A stretch of 64,000 nucleotides of DNA from Muraenolepis orangiensis (taxonomy: Eukaryota; Chordata; Actinopteri; Gadiformes; Muraenolepididae), in assembly GCA_027704905.1 (NCBI GenBank), contig CM051019.1, forward strand, positions 18,584,392 through 18,648,391, given 5' to 3'. A model generated the notes under the pieces. That model saw only the letters and a program-made list of their open reading frames with translations, was not told where the DNA came from and did no database searches. Shown here piece by piece: positions 1 to 40,393 of the stretch. Numbering within the stretch: the stretch's first letter is position 1; the number at the start of each line of letters is the position of its first letter. Position numbers and translations under genes: made by a program.

Positions 1-330
1 AGGGAGGGAGGGAGGGGCAAGAGAGACAGGGGGAGGAGCCACATACACAAGGAGGAGGAGGGGCTACATTGATGTGGGGGAGGGGCTTTATATATATATA
101 TGGGGGAGGGGCCACATAGACGAAGAGGAGGCGCTACACTCACATGGGGGAGGGGCTACAGAGACAGGGGAGCGGCCAGAGGGATGAGGAGGAAGGGATT
201 CATGACCACGTGGGAGGGGCTACAGAGCCAGGGGGAGGAGCCACCGAGACACACGTATGATGAGGAGGAGAGGCTACATATAAATGGGAAGGAGCTGCAG
301 AGATGGGGGAGGGGAGTAACTTTGGCTAGC
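1..330. repeat. purine-rich imperfect tandem repeat in col12a1 intron
   Basis: Degenerate units of roughly 30-40 bp built on GGGGGAGGGGCTACA and GAGGAGG. The run begins before the window. The open frame over it is a by-product. Confidence 0.7.
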
Positions 331-701
331 AGGAGTTAAGTAGGAGTTCGGGAATTTAATGTGAACGTAATACATTCAATAAAAACGACTTGCAATGTTG
401 AGAACATGTCGCTAAGTTACAAAAAGTCAACGTAATACACGAGAAACACTCTCTCATCTGGGGGATATTTAAATGTATTTACGCACGGAAAAGCGTAATA
501 TTTATTTAACGTTCTCCATTTAAACTTTATTTCAAACTGCTGCGCGTAAAACCCCGCGGTGACGTAGTGTTACCCTCTGGGAGCCATTTTGTGAAATGGG
601 TTCAAGCCGCTGCCGCTGCATTGTTACTATATACTGTAAATAAAGTTGTGTTGACGTGTTGTTGTTGTTGTTGTTTCTCCCCCTCGTTGCCGCGGCGACA
701 G
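331..701. other. intron sequence before window exon 1
   Basis: Mostly AT-rich unique sequence followed by a (TTG)n run at 659-675 that leads into the acceptor of exon 1. No coding segment seen. Confidence 0.6.
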
Positions 702-29065
<28,364 letters not shown>

Positions 29066-30225
29066 AAAGACCACCAGAGAGAGAGAGAGAGAGAGAGGTC
29101 CTCGTTTTGTTTGTGTTTGTGTGTTTCTCCATATGTGTTCCAACCTGTGTCCGCCGTACCCGTTTAACTACGTTAATAATATAGCTATAGTAAGTATAAA
29201 AGCACCTCACTCACCACCACCGCCACCAACCTACAGAACTGGGGTTTCCCATACCGCTTGGTGCCCTCGGGGGAAATGTCACTTGGCAGGTTTTTGTTGT
29301 CCTCCTGTGGTTCAGGGGTCTAAGGTAGGGAGGGAGGGAGGGGTTTGTTTGGGGAGGTGGGGTTGGGGCGGAGCCACAATGCTATTACTTGGACTGAAAG
29401 TTCGGGGGGGGGGGGGGGAGGGTTAGGGTTAGGAGGGGGGAATGGAATTCATTAATTGAGTATGTTTCTAATTGGCTGTATGATCGGCCGGTGTCACATG
29501 ACGTGCTCTTAACTAGCAGTGCTGGGTCACAAAAAGCAAACGGGAAAAAAGGACGGGAGACGACTTCCTGTTCGACAGGAAGTCGTCATTGGCGAGAGAG
29601 AGAGAGACAAAGAGAGAGAGAGAGAGAAAGAAAAGTCTCTCGTCCGACCACTTCTCAGATAAGTCGATAAGGTCCCAAATATCCAAGCCCAAATACGGGT
29701 TCTTTCTACATCTTTAACTTATATTCCCTTTTTTCCTGTTTTCCAGAGTGCCTTTACACAGAGATTCACTTTCAATATGACCAGTTACACACCGCATAGA
29801 TTTTGTATCTCTAGTATTTATCAGTTTTGTTTTCTCTTCTCTTGTTTTATTTGTTCGTTGTTGTGGTTCTTTGTAATTTTTTTATTTACGCCGTCAAAAC
29901 ACACACACACGTTTAGGGAGGGAAGGGTGGAGCTTGCATGTCTGTGGTGTATATTTAGTGTGTTTACCGCGTTCCTCCTTCTTCACCAGAAGATAGTTGG
30001 TGTTGTTGTTGCCGTTCATTTTTTGGGTTGTTTTGTTTTTTCTTCAAATATGGAAATGCAGACGGAAGCTGCACGCAAGACTATGACCGTGGAATTGCTG
30101 CTCGGTTTTGAAACTGCATATTGTGAACCCCTCCCCACCCCCCCCCCCCCCCCCGCCTTATTTTCTTATTTATTTCTGAAACAGAAGAGGCATTTTTCAA
30201 TAAAACTACTGAAAATTAGCACGGT
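29066..30225 (+). other. col12a1 3' untranslated region
   Basis: About 1.15 kb between the stop codon and the polyadenylation signal. It holds a short (GA)n at 29077-29098, a second GA-rich run at 29598-29636, a G-run near 29405 and a C-run near 30138. From about 29700 it is AT-rich, as is usual for 3' UTRs. The extent is inferred from the signal at 30199. Confidence 0.6.
30199..30204 (+). promoter_or_regulatory. polyadenylation signal AATAAA
   Basis: AATAAA in TTCAATAAAACTACTG, followed within 20-50 bases by a GT-rich stretch (GTGTCGCTCATGTGTCG, then TTATTGTTCG). It lies 1.13 kb after the col12a1 stop on the same strand. Confidence 0.6.
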
Positions 30226-31058
30226 GTCGCTCATGTGTCGTTATTGTTCGTCATTTTTTTCCCCGAAAACTCCATACTGTGGAACTTCACGTCATGAAAT
30301 GCCATATTTTGGATTTGTTCTGAATTTAATTTAGTTAAAAAAACAAACCTCCACACTATGCTTGGTAGTTACACTAAATGTGGGACAAATTAGTTCTGTA
30401 AAACTCGTGATGGCTACAGTGGCGTAATAGTAGCTGCTTTAATGTCACTTTAATTCTCTCATTTTTTACGTTGGAACCGGAGGCTAAGTGGCAGCCGTGT
30501 ACAATCAGTAGAGTGACGTCGTCGTAGTGTACACTATGTGCCAAGCTAAACTTGAGCTAAGCTAAATAGGTATTGAACTAAACTCCTGCTGAGCTAAGTT
30601 CAATCTGTCATAAGCTATACCTTCACAGCCACCAAGTGAAAAGGTCTTTCAGAGGTTTTGTCTGAAACAAACATATGCTGATGATATATTATCATCATCA
30701 TTGTCCTCATCTTGACTTTACCGCCAAAAACAATGACTGACTCCTCCCCTCTCCGGACACACAGTCACACATGGACACACAAACAAGAATGCAGTAGACA
30801 CACAGACACAGAAAGACTCATACAGACACAAAGGCCCCATAGACTAAATGAATTTGGGTTCAGTTCTAGTCTGACTCCATTTTGTAAACGTCCCCCCCCC
30901 TGAGGTCTGGGCTCTGCCGAGAGACGAGGTCATTTCTGCAAAGTGATGACTCACCTCCGCTGCTGGCTCCTACTGGATGGGAGCAATAGGAAAGAAATGC
31001 AGACAGACACGCTAACTTGACAAAATGTTCCTTTTTACTATTTAGTGATTCACCATTT
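30226..31058. other. intergenic DNA downstream of col12a1
   Basis: Unique-looking sequence with a small ACACAGACAC-rich patch near 30760-30820. No gene seen. Confidence 0.5.
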
Positions 31059-31103
31059 AGTCATTTAACAGACGGTTTTATCCAGAGCAAAGTAGCAGTG
31101 AAG
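31055..31103 (-). mobile_element. SINE tail (minus strand) at the edge of the 41-bp array
   Basis: Reverse complement reads TTGCTCTGGATAAAACCGTC then TGTTAAATGACTAAATGG, the usual end of teleost SINEs. The next bases upstream in that element are the 41-bp unit itself. Confidence 0.7.
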
Positions 31104-31851
31104 CCAGAGACAGGTCATTAAGGAGCAGGTAGGGGTTAGACGGTACAGAGACGGGTCATTAAGGAGCAGGTAGGGGTTAGACGGTACAGAGACGGGTCAT
31201 TAAGGAGCAGGTAGGGGTTTGATGGTACAGAGACGGGTCATTAAGGAGCAGGTAGGGGTTAGACGGTACAGAGACGGGTCATTAAGGAGCAGGTAGGGGT
31301 TAGACGGTACAGAGACGGGTCATTAAGGAGCAGGTAGGGGTTAGACGGTACAGAGACGGGTCATTAAGGAGCAGGTAGGGGTTAGACGGTACAGAGACGG
31401 GTCATTAAGGAGCAGGTGGGGGTTAGACGGTACAGAGACGGGTCATTAAGGAGCAGGTAGGGGTTAGACAGTACAGAGACGGGTCATTAAGGAGCAAGTA
31501 GGGGTTAGATGGTACAGAGACGGGTCATTAAGGAGCAGGTAGGGGTTAGACGGTACAGAGACAGGTCATTAAGGAGCAGGTAGGGGTTAGACAGTACAGA
31601 GACGGGTCATTAAGGAGCAGGTAGGGGTTAGACGGTACAGAGACGGGTCATTAAGGAGCAGGTAGGGGTTAGACAGTACAGAGACAGGTCATTAAGGAGC
31701 AGGTAGGGGTTAGACAGTACAGAGACAGGTCATTAAGGAGCAGGTAGGGGTTAGACGGTACAGAGACAGGTCATTAAGGAGCAGGTAGGGGTTAGACGGT
31801 ACAGAGACAGGTCATTAAGGAGCAGGTAGGGGTTAGACGGTACAGAGACAG
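31104..31851 (-). repeat. 41-bp minisatellite array, left arm
   Basis: About 18 units built on GGTCATTAAGGAGCAGG, TAGGGGTTAGAC and GGTACAGAGAC. It is the inverse of the array at 32563-33415. Confidence 0.97.
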
Positions 31852-32562
31852 GTGTCCCTCATAACACTAATAAGGGGTCGTAGGACACGGGTAGCAGACT
31901 CTTCTCCACCAGTTTAGTCTGCAGACCCATAATCAGTGTTATGAGTGACACCTGTGTTTGTCAGGCGGTGACCTCTGTGGAAGGTCATCGTAGTTTACTG
32001 CTTCTTGCCTTTCCTCTCATCTGTGTTGAACCCTCGGTTCACCTGTGGTAGTTAGTTCAGTTCCCCCCGGGTTCTGGTCCTGCGGTCGGTTCGGTCGGTT
32101 TTTTCTGCTGAAAAATGAGTCAATTTTTTCCTTTGTATTCTCGTGAACTTCTGAACTGTATTTTGTGTTTTTTTTATCTCTGCCATCGGTTTCCAGGGAA
32201 AGGTTTCGTAGTCTGGGTGGCCGCTACACACAGGAAGGGGAGAGAGGTTATAAGGCAGTAAAGGTTATATATAGTATATAGTGTTAGTTTATGGGCACGG
32301 TGTCAGCATATATACATGCAGTAGTACAGGGCTTGTACAATCGGAATGCCTCGTGGGTCTTTTTGCCGGCCATACTCCGTATTGAGGGGGCTCGTGAGAG
32401 CTCTTAAGTTCTGACAGAACGTAAACATGGCGCAACCTCGGCTGAATGAAAACGTCTGAGTATAGGAAATGCTGTGGCGGTTTCAAACTCTACAATGTTT
32501 CCCCAGAATAACAATAAATCATTTCTATGATTCATTTTTTAACAATGACCAAAATACGTACT
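31852..32562. other. spacer between the two inverted 41-bp arrays
   Basis: About 710 bp of unique-looking DNA without a gene. Confidence 0.55.
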
Positions 32563-33415
32563 GTCTATCTCCTAGCTGCTCCTTAATGACCGGTCCTGTA
32601 CTCCCTAACCTCTATCTGTTCCTTAAGGACCCGTCTCTGTACCGTCTAACCCCTACCTGCTCCTTAATGAGTCGTATACACCCTCAAGATACTCTGCTAC
32701 TAAACAGGACCCGTCTCAGTACCGTCTAACCCCTACCTGCTCCTTAATGACCCGTCTCTGTACTGTCTAACCCCTACCTGCTCCTTAATGACCCGTCTCT
32801 GTACTGTCTAACCCCTACCTGCTCCTTAATGACCCGTCTCTGTACCGTCTAACCCCTACCTGCTCCTTAATGACCCGTCTCAGTACCGTCTAACCCCTAC
32901 CTGCTCCTTAATGACCCGTCTCTGTACTGTCTAACCCCTACCTGCTCCTTAATGACCCGTCTCTGTACTGTCTAACCCCTACCTGCTCCTTAATGACCTG
33001 TCTCTGTACCGCCTAACCCCTACCTGCTCATTAATGACCCGTCTCTGTACTGTCTAACCCCTACCTGCTCATTAATGACCTGTCAATGTACTGTCTAACC
33101 CTACCTGCTCCTTAAAGACCTGTCTCTGTACTGTCTAACCCCTACCTGCTCCTTAATGACCTGTCTCTGTACCGTCTAACCCCTACCTGCTCATTAATGA
33201 CCCGTCTCTGTACTGTCTAACCCCTACCTGCTCATTAATGACCTGTCAATGTACTGTCTAACCCTACCTGCTCCTTAAAGACCTGTCTCTGTACTGTCAA
33301 ACCCCTACCTGCTCCTTAAAGACCTGTCTCTGTACCGTCAATCCCCTACCTGCTCATTAATGACCCGTCTCTGTACTGTCTAACCTATTCCTGCTCTTTA
33401 ATGACCTGTCTAACC
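32563..33415 (+). repeat. 41-bp minisatellite array, right arm
   Basis: About 20 units with CCTGCTCCTTAATGACC, GTCTCTGTACTGTC and TAACCCCTA; reverse complement of 31104-31851. A diverged piece of the same repeat continues at 34157-34195 behind the hAT-like element. Confidence 0.97.
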
Positions 33416-34156
33416 CAGTGGTTCTTAACCTGGGTTCGATCTAACCCCAGGGGTTCGGTGAGTCAGTCTCAGGGGTTCGGCGGGGGTCAAGACACACACA
33501 CTGTGTCCGTTCCGTTCACCTCACTCGTACAAGAGCGTCTGGCTGCAGACTCATGGGCAAGTGGAGCTCCACTCCACCTCTACTCACCTCCACTGTCCAC
33601 CTCCGTGCTTTAAAAAAGTGTAAGTTACGTAGTTTAAAAGAACATTATAATACCATAATGTATGTTTACATACAAGTATTTCACATACATCAAACAAAGA
33701 CATAAATTACACAAACCTGCTATCGGCCTGCGGTCTTTTCATGACCAAAACGTCAATAGACAAGGACTAGCCTACCTTTATTTAGTTAGACACCCATGTG
33801 ACATACGCTACTTTTAATAATCAAAACGTCAACAATGTCGCCCAGTCCTTATTCACGATGAACATAAAACATAAGTCAGGCTCTTTGTTAGGGACTTATA
33901 GTAGGTTTGTGTTATTTATGTCTTTGTTTGATGTATGTGAAATACTTTTTTTTCTCGCATTTATTAATAATAGAAAAAAAGTTTATAAAAAAAAATAGTA
34001 TCAATGCTTTGGCTTCTGCCTACCATACACTTTTTCAGCGCTTTGGTCCCCCTTTAGGAGGTATTCGTATTTTATTTTTCCAATTACAAAGGGTTCGGTG
34101 AATGCGCGTATGAAACTTGTGGGGTTCAGTACCTCCAAAAAGGTTAAGAACCACTG
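33416..34156. mobile_element. hAT-like non-autonomous DNA transposon (741 bp)
   Basis: It is bounded by perfect 16-bp terminal inverted repeats, CAGTGGTTCTTAACCT at 33416-33431 and its reverse complement at 34141-34156. CAGTGGTTCT.AACC ends are known for hAT-group elements. Flanks GTCTAACC (left) and GTCTTTAA (right) are a poor 8-bp target-site match, but both lie inside the 41-bp minisatellite, which marks the insertion. Inside, 33674-33718 and 33903-33947 are 45-bp inverted repeats with one mismatch. No transposase frame is present. Confidence 0.82.
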
Positions 34157-34195
34157 GTCTTTAACCCCTACCTTCTCCTAAATGACCTGAGGTAA

Positions 34196-35063
34196 AGGTG
34201 CCTCAGAAATTCCACGGGTTAAAATTCAGGCTCTTATTAAGACATGAGGGGAAGGCTTGTGATTTAGAATTGGCTGCTGGAGTGTGATAGGAGGACGAGG
34301 CGGCGGACACCCGGACGTCAGAAGAGCATTTTCCACGGCTTTGAAGACTCCCGTCAAACACACACAGCACACACATAGCAGCCGCTGAAATATGCTTCCA
34401 TTCTCCGTATTCCACCGAAACAGACGCAACCAGAGGCAGAACGTTGATGGAAAGATTAGAGAATGATAGATTTAAGATCCCTTCCCTTGATGGCATGGAT
34501 AATATTTACAAAGAGAGAATGTTGAATTACTTCCAGGCATATTTGAGCGTCTGGCCGGTGAATCAGTGACCTGCCCTTTCTGATTCTCTGCACACGCGAT
34601 GAGCAACACAACACAACGTGAGGTATGAATCTTCTGGAAGGTTTCCTCTCTGACACGGCAGTAAAAGACCATGAGGTAATCGCGGCCCTCCCCCCTTTTA
34701 TTTCTACACCGTGTTTCGGAGCGTCCAGTTGTAAAAAAGACCAAGTGTTTCCATTAGCCTCGCAGGACTAGCATCACATACAGTAAATCTTTCCTCTTTT
34801 TTTTCTTCCATTGGCGCTACCGGCGGCGGCGGCGGCGGTGGCAGGCGGCCCCACTAGGCTAGCGTCAGCCCTCCTGACTTTGGGTTGCCACGGAGACCGT
34901 GTCAACACTGTGTGCCCCGGGGCTCCAACACATTGTGGAACTGCCGGAGTCTGTTAGCTGTTAGCTTCTGTGGAGTCCCATGTAGAAAACGCATGAAATA
35001 ATAACAAGCAAGAACACTTTGGATCGAAGCCTTTGCGCCAGCTGGAGCATGCTTTTTTCCCCG

Positions 35064-35105
<42 letters not shown>

Positions 35106-35269
35106 AGGCATGTGGTTGTCAAGCTAAGTGCTCTGCGTGGAGGCACTAAAAGCAGCAGGCGTGGTGACTGAAGGGTGAGGTAACTTCCACCAGGAGCTAT
35201 TCACCACTTACTACCGGCAGGCCTAATCTAATAGTGGTTCTTTATAATTCACTCATTCATTATGGGTAA
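34196..35269. other. intergenic DNA
   Basis: Unique-looking sequence with a GGC run at 34822-34838 and an (ATT)n run at 35065-35104. Short open frames without domains. Confidence 0.5.
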
Positions 35270-35542
35270 TGGTAGTATTCATAGTAGTAGCAGCAGTTAG
35301 TATTCAAACTATTAGTAGTATTATTAATAACGGTAGTATTTATATTAGAAGCAGCAGTAAGTATTCGTGGTATAAGTAGTATTATTGACAATGGTAGTAT
35401 TTATATTAGAAGCAGTAGTAGTCGTAGTAGTAGGAGTAGTAGTAGTTGTAGTATTGGTAACGGCAGTAATCATAGTAGTAGCAGCAGTAAGTATTCGTAG
35501 TATAAGTAGTATTATTGATAATGGTATAGTATTGGTAGTATT
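35270..35542. repeat. TAG/ATT-rich repeat into which a LINE inserted
   Basis: Units such as GTAGTATTCATAGTAGTAGC and AGCAGCAGTAAGTATTCGTA. The same repeat resumes at 38283-38340 beyond the LINE. Confidence 0.85.
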
Positions 35543-38282
35543 GGTCAAGTCAAGTCAAGTTTATTGTCACTTCACAGTTTACACAAGTATAAAGCAGTGA
35601 GTGAAAATCTTATGTGCAATACTCGACGACAGACAGCAGTTATAAAAATAAGATAAGATAAAAACAGAATAGAATAAAATAAGTACTGTGTTCAGCAGCC
35701 TGTAGGATAGCAGGCCATCAGCCTGATGGCCTGACTGTGGAAGCTATCTCTGAGTCTATTTGTATGGCACTTGATACTGCAATATCGCCTGCCTGACGGT
35801 AAAAGTGAATACAGTTCGTGGCTGGGGTGGGCATTGTCTTTTATGATGCGTTTGGCCTTGGCCACGCACCGCTGGTTGTATATATCCAGGAGGGAGGGGA
35901 GCTCACCTCCCACGATATACTGGGCCGTCCGCACCACCCTTTGAAGTGCTCTGCGCTCGAGTGCGGTGCAGTTCCCGTAACAGGCGGTGATACACCCTGT
36001 AAGAACACTCTTGATGGTGCCGGTATAGAATGTTCTCAGGATGCGGGGGCCCATGCTGAATTTCCTCGTTGTTGGGCCCTTTTCACCACGTGTGTGGTGT
36101 CCGTGGACCATGTGAAGTCCTCGGAGATGTGCACGCCGAGGAACTTGAAGCTGCTGACCCTCTCTACTGCAACACCGTCGATGGAGATAGGGCTGTGCTC
36201 TCCTCTCTGCTTCCTGAAGTCCACGATCAGCTCCTTGGTCTTCTTGACATTGAGGGCGAGGCTGTTCTCCTGGCACCACTGCTCCAGCGATCCGACCTCC
36301 TCCCTGTAGGCTGTCTCGTTGTCGCCGACGATCAGGCCCATCACTGTCGTGTCGTCAGCAAACTTGATGATGACGTTGGAGCTGTGCATAGCCATGCAGT
36401 CGTGGGTGTAGAGGGAGTAGAGGAGAGGGCTCAGAACGCATCCCTGGGGGGCTCCCGTGTTGAGGGTCAGTGGCTCTGAGGTGGTGCTGCCCATCTTCAC
36501 CACCTGGCGGCGGTCCGACAGGAGGTCCAGTATCTGCACGTGGCCCATCCATCTGCATGTGGATGGGGGCACGCCTAGACCTCTAAGCTTGGTGTCGAGC
36601 TTGGCAGGAACTATCGTGTTGAACGCTGAGCTGTAGTCCACAAACAGCATTCGTACATAACAGTTATTTCCCTCCAGGTGGGAAAGGGCAGTGTGGAGTG
36701 CCATGGCAATTGCGTCGTCCGTGGATCTGTTTTGACGATATGCAAATTGCCATGGGTCCAGCGTGGCAGGTAACACGGAGCAAATAAAGTCCTTGACCAA
36801 CCTCTCGAAGCATTTTCTGACAATCGAGGTGAGGGCTACAGGTCTATAGTCATTCAGGCATGTTACCTTGGGTTGTTTAGGGACAGGCACGATGGTGGAC
36901 ATCTTGAAGACCGCGGGAACAACAGCCTGGGACAGGGAGAGGTTGAAGATGTCTGCAAAGACTCCTGCCAACTGGTCTGCGCATGCTCTGAGGACACGGC
37001 CCGGGATGTCGTCGGGGCCTGCCGCCTTACGGATGTTCAACCGCTTGAAGGTGCGGCGCACATCCGCCTCCGAGATGTTCAGCAGGCTGGTCTCCTCAGG
37101 CGGCGCTGGCTTTGGCGGGCTGCCGTTCACGTCGAACCGAGCAAAAAAAGTATTTAGCTCTCCTGGGAGGGAGGTAGAGGTGTTCTCTACACAACTGGTT
37201 CTCCCTCTGAAGTTCGTTATCATCTGTAGCCCCTGCCACATACCCCTCGCGTCGTGGCTCTTGAATTTCTCCTCCACTCTGTCCTTATACTCCCGCTTGG
37301 CAGTGACAATTGTCTTACGGAGGTCGTAGCGGGCTCTCGTATATTCCTCCATATTCCCGGAGCCAAAGGCGGCGTTACGCGCGTGTAGGGCAGCGCGAAC
37401 ATCGCCGTTAATCCACGGTTTATGGTTGGGGTATATCCGAACCGACTTGGTCGGAACAACGTCATCTATGCACTTCTTGATGAACCCGGTGACCGACGAC
37501 GCGTACTCGTTGATGTTATTGTCCGAGGCAACGCGGAACATGTGCCAGTCAGCGCAATCAAAACAATCCTGCAGCATAGAGTCTGATTGGTCCGACCAGC
37601 ATTGGACCTCCCTCACAGCGATCGGTTGCTGCTTCAGTCTCTGCCTATAGGCGGGGAGTAGCTGGATAGAGCGGTGATCTGATTTGCCGAACGGTGGGTG
37701 GAGGAGGGCCTTGTAGCCATCACAGAAGGGAGTGTAGCAGTGGTTGAGGATCCGCTCACCCCGTGTGTTGCTCGTTATGTGTTGGTAGAACTTCGGGAGA
37801 ACCTTCTTCAGGTTCGCCTTGTTGAAGTCCCCCGCCACGATGAGAGCAGCCTCAGGGTGTGCCGACTCCTGTTCCCTGATAGCCCCATACAGTTCCTTCA
37901 GCACTGTGTCCGTGTTGGCTTGTGGGGGAATGTAAACATCTGTCACGGTTACCACTGTAAACTCCCGAGGTAGCCAGTATGGACGGCACATAAGCATCAG
38001 GTACTCCAGGTCCGGGGAACAGAAAGACTTGAGGGGATGTACATTTGGTTGCACCAAGATCTGTTTATCATGAGACATACCCCCCCTCCGCGATCTTTAC
38101 CGGAGAGAGCCTTTGTTCTGTCCGCCCGGTGGACGGAATATCCTGTTGGCTCGATAGCTGCGTCGGTAACCCCCTCCGACATCGATGTAAGGCAGATGAT
38201 ACAATTGTCCTTAGTTTCCCGGTGGAATTGAATACTAGCCTGTAGCTCGCTTGACTTATTGTCCAGAGACTGTACATTAGCC
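35543..38282 (-). mobile_element. L2/CR1-group LINE, 5'-truncated, on the minus strand
   Basis: About 2.74 kb. It keeps most of an apurinic endonuclease domain, a full reverse-transcriptase domain and the 3' end, which closes with AACTTGACTTGACTTGACC (read on the minus strand). It sits inside a TAG/ATT repeat that resumes on the other side. GGTAGTATT occurs at both borders (35534-35542 and 38283-38291) and may be a target duplication, although the low-complexity flanks weaken this. Confidence 0.88.
35692..38260 (-). pseudogene. LINE ORF2: endonuclease and reverse transcriptase, broken by frameshifts
   Basis: Read from 38260 down, the protein starts within the endonuclease (VHRADRT, GKDRGGGVCLMI). 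A frameshift near 38040 leads to the main frame (38078-36036): CSPDLEYLMLMCRP, AALIVAGDFNKANLKKVLP, PPFGKSDH, then the reverse transcriptase with KAAGPDDIPGRVL, NDYRPVALTS, FVDYSSAFNTI, TGAPQGCVLSPLLYSLYT and the catalytic IIKFADDTTV, then FKFLGVHISEDFTW. A second break at about 36062, with loss of some eight codons, moves the tail to another frame (FYTGTIKSVLTGCITACYGN, LLPSGRRYCSI) that ends at 35692. So it cannot code for one active protein. Group assignment is by motif recall. Confidence 0.88.
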
Positions 38283-38291
38283 GGTAGTATT

Positions 38292-38959
38292 CATAGTAAT
38301 AGCAGCAGTAAGTATTTGTAGTATTCATAGTATTATTATTGGTGGTGACATAGCATGGTCCCGTTTAGACAATCCAATTTGCAATTTGGAAGGCAAATGT
38401 TGAAAGTGTCACTTATATGTTGATGTGTGATGTCACCGCTGTGATGTCATGGTTTTGATGTCACCGCTGTGATGTTATGGTTGTGATGTCACCGCTGTGA
38501 TGTCATGGTTGTGATGGAGGACCCGGAGCAGAGCTCCATTGGGTATTCACGGCGTTCCAGTGTTTGCCTTGGGACCAGTGGGGGAGGCAGTGGGCCCAGT
38601 TTACACACCTCTCCGTTCACGTTCTATTAAACGTCACTCACAGCTGAACTGTAAACGGACCTGCTGAGAGATGGTGACCTCATGGAAAGATCCAGAAGAA
38701 AAAGGAGGTAGGGAGGGGGGCAGCGGAGTGGAATGTCCGTTTGAATCAGAATAATAAACTAATTCTGCAACACATTGCGCCGATGCATGGCCAAGTGGCG
38801 TTCATTCGGTCGGCATATCCATCCATCATAGGTCTGGGTGGACATGCCCAATGTGTGATGTCACCAAGCGACAGACCATTCTAGTCACATGACAATTTTG
38901 AAACGGCCTGGAAGGGCTAATCACACACACCTGGTGGCATAAGTATAACCCCTTAAAAT

Positions 38960-39020
<61 letters not shown>

Positions 39021-39282
39021 CCAGATATATTAGGCGTGCTGACCAGAGCCTCACAACAGGAACCCTTTACCTGACATCATGTTGATTATATTATATTAGG
39101 TCATGGATGTAAACACAACACCCAATGATTACTAATGGCTGTTCCAACTCCAAGTTGTAGGTTTTAATTGAGTCATGTTTTTCCTGTTCTCCTTTTATGA
39201 CTTATTTGAGGGTCGTAAAAGTCGACAGTTTTCAGAGCGTTTCATCTGCAATGTTGTGGATCTGCTCTGTTGTGTTGCTATG
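38292..39282. other. intergenic DNA with short repeats
   Basis: A TGATGTCACCGCTG / TGATGTCATGGT alternating repeat at 38425-38520, a (GA)n run at 38965-39020, otherwise unique sequence. No gene. Confidence 0.6.
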
Positions 39283-40393
39283 GTGGATACTAGGGTCGAT
39301 GAAGACTATGGTGGACACTAGGGTCGACGAAGACTATGGTGGACACTAGGGTCGATGAAGACTATAGTGGACGCTAGGGTCAATGAAGACTATCGTGGAC
39401 ACTAGGGTCGATGAAGACTATGGTGGACGCTAGGGTCAATGAAGACTATGGTGGACACTAGGGTCGATGAAGACTATGGTGGACACTAGGGTCGATGAAC
39501 ACTATGGTGGACACTAGGGTCGACGAAGACTATGGTGGACACTAGGGTCAATGAAGACTATGGTGGACACTAGGGTCGACGAAGACTATGGTGGACGCTA
39601 GGGTCAATGAAGACTATGGTGGACACTAGGGTCGACGAAGACTATGGTGGACGCTAGGGTCTACGAAGACTATGGTGGACGCTAGGGTCAATGAAGACTA
39701 TGGTGGACACTAGGGTCGACGAAGACTATGGTGGACGCTAGGGTCAATGAAGACTATGGTGGACACTAGGGTCGACGAAGACTATGGTGGACGCTAGGGT
39801 CAATGAAGACTATGGTGGACACTAGGGTCGACGAAGACTATGGTGGACACTAGGGATGATGAAGACTATGGTGGACACTAGGGTCGATGAAGACTATGGT
39901 GGACACTAGGGTTGACGAAGACTATGCAGGACACTAGGGTCGACGAAGACTATGGTGGACACTAGAGTCGACGGAGACTATTGTGGACACTAGGGTCGAT
40001 GAAGACTATGGTGGACACTAGGGTCGATGAAGACTTTGGTGGACACTAGGGTTGACAAAGACTATGCAGGACACTAGGGTCGATGAAGACTATGGTGGAC
40101 ACTAGGGTCGACGGAGACTATTGTGGACACTAGGGTCGATGAAGACTATGGTGGACACTAGGGTCGATGAAGACTATGGTGGACACTAGGGTCGATGAAG
40201 ACTATGGTGGACACTAGGGTCGATGAAGACTTTGGTGGACACTAGGGTTGACGAAGACTATGCAGGACACTAGGGTCGATAAAGACTATGGTGGACACTA
40301 GGGTCGATGAAGACTATGGTGGACACTAGGGATGATGAAGACTATGGTGGACACTAGGGTTGATGAAGACTATGGTGGACACTAGGGTCTATG
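39283..40393. repeat. 28-bp minisatellite, left part
   Basis: About 39 units built on ACTATGGTGGACACTAGGGT followed by CGATGAAG or CGACGAAG; some copies GGACGCTAGGGTCAA. It continues at 41207-41398 behind a reverse-transcriptase relic. Confidence 0.97.

Noticed and set aside
29777..30334. 185-codon frame in the 3' UTR
   Set aside because: AT-rich, runs past the polyadenylation signal and shows no domain.
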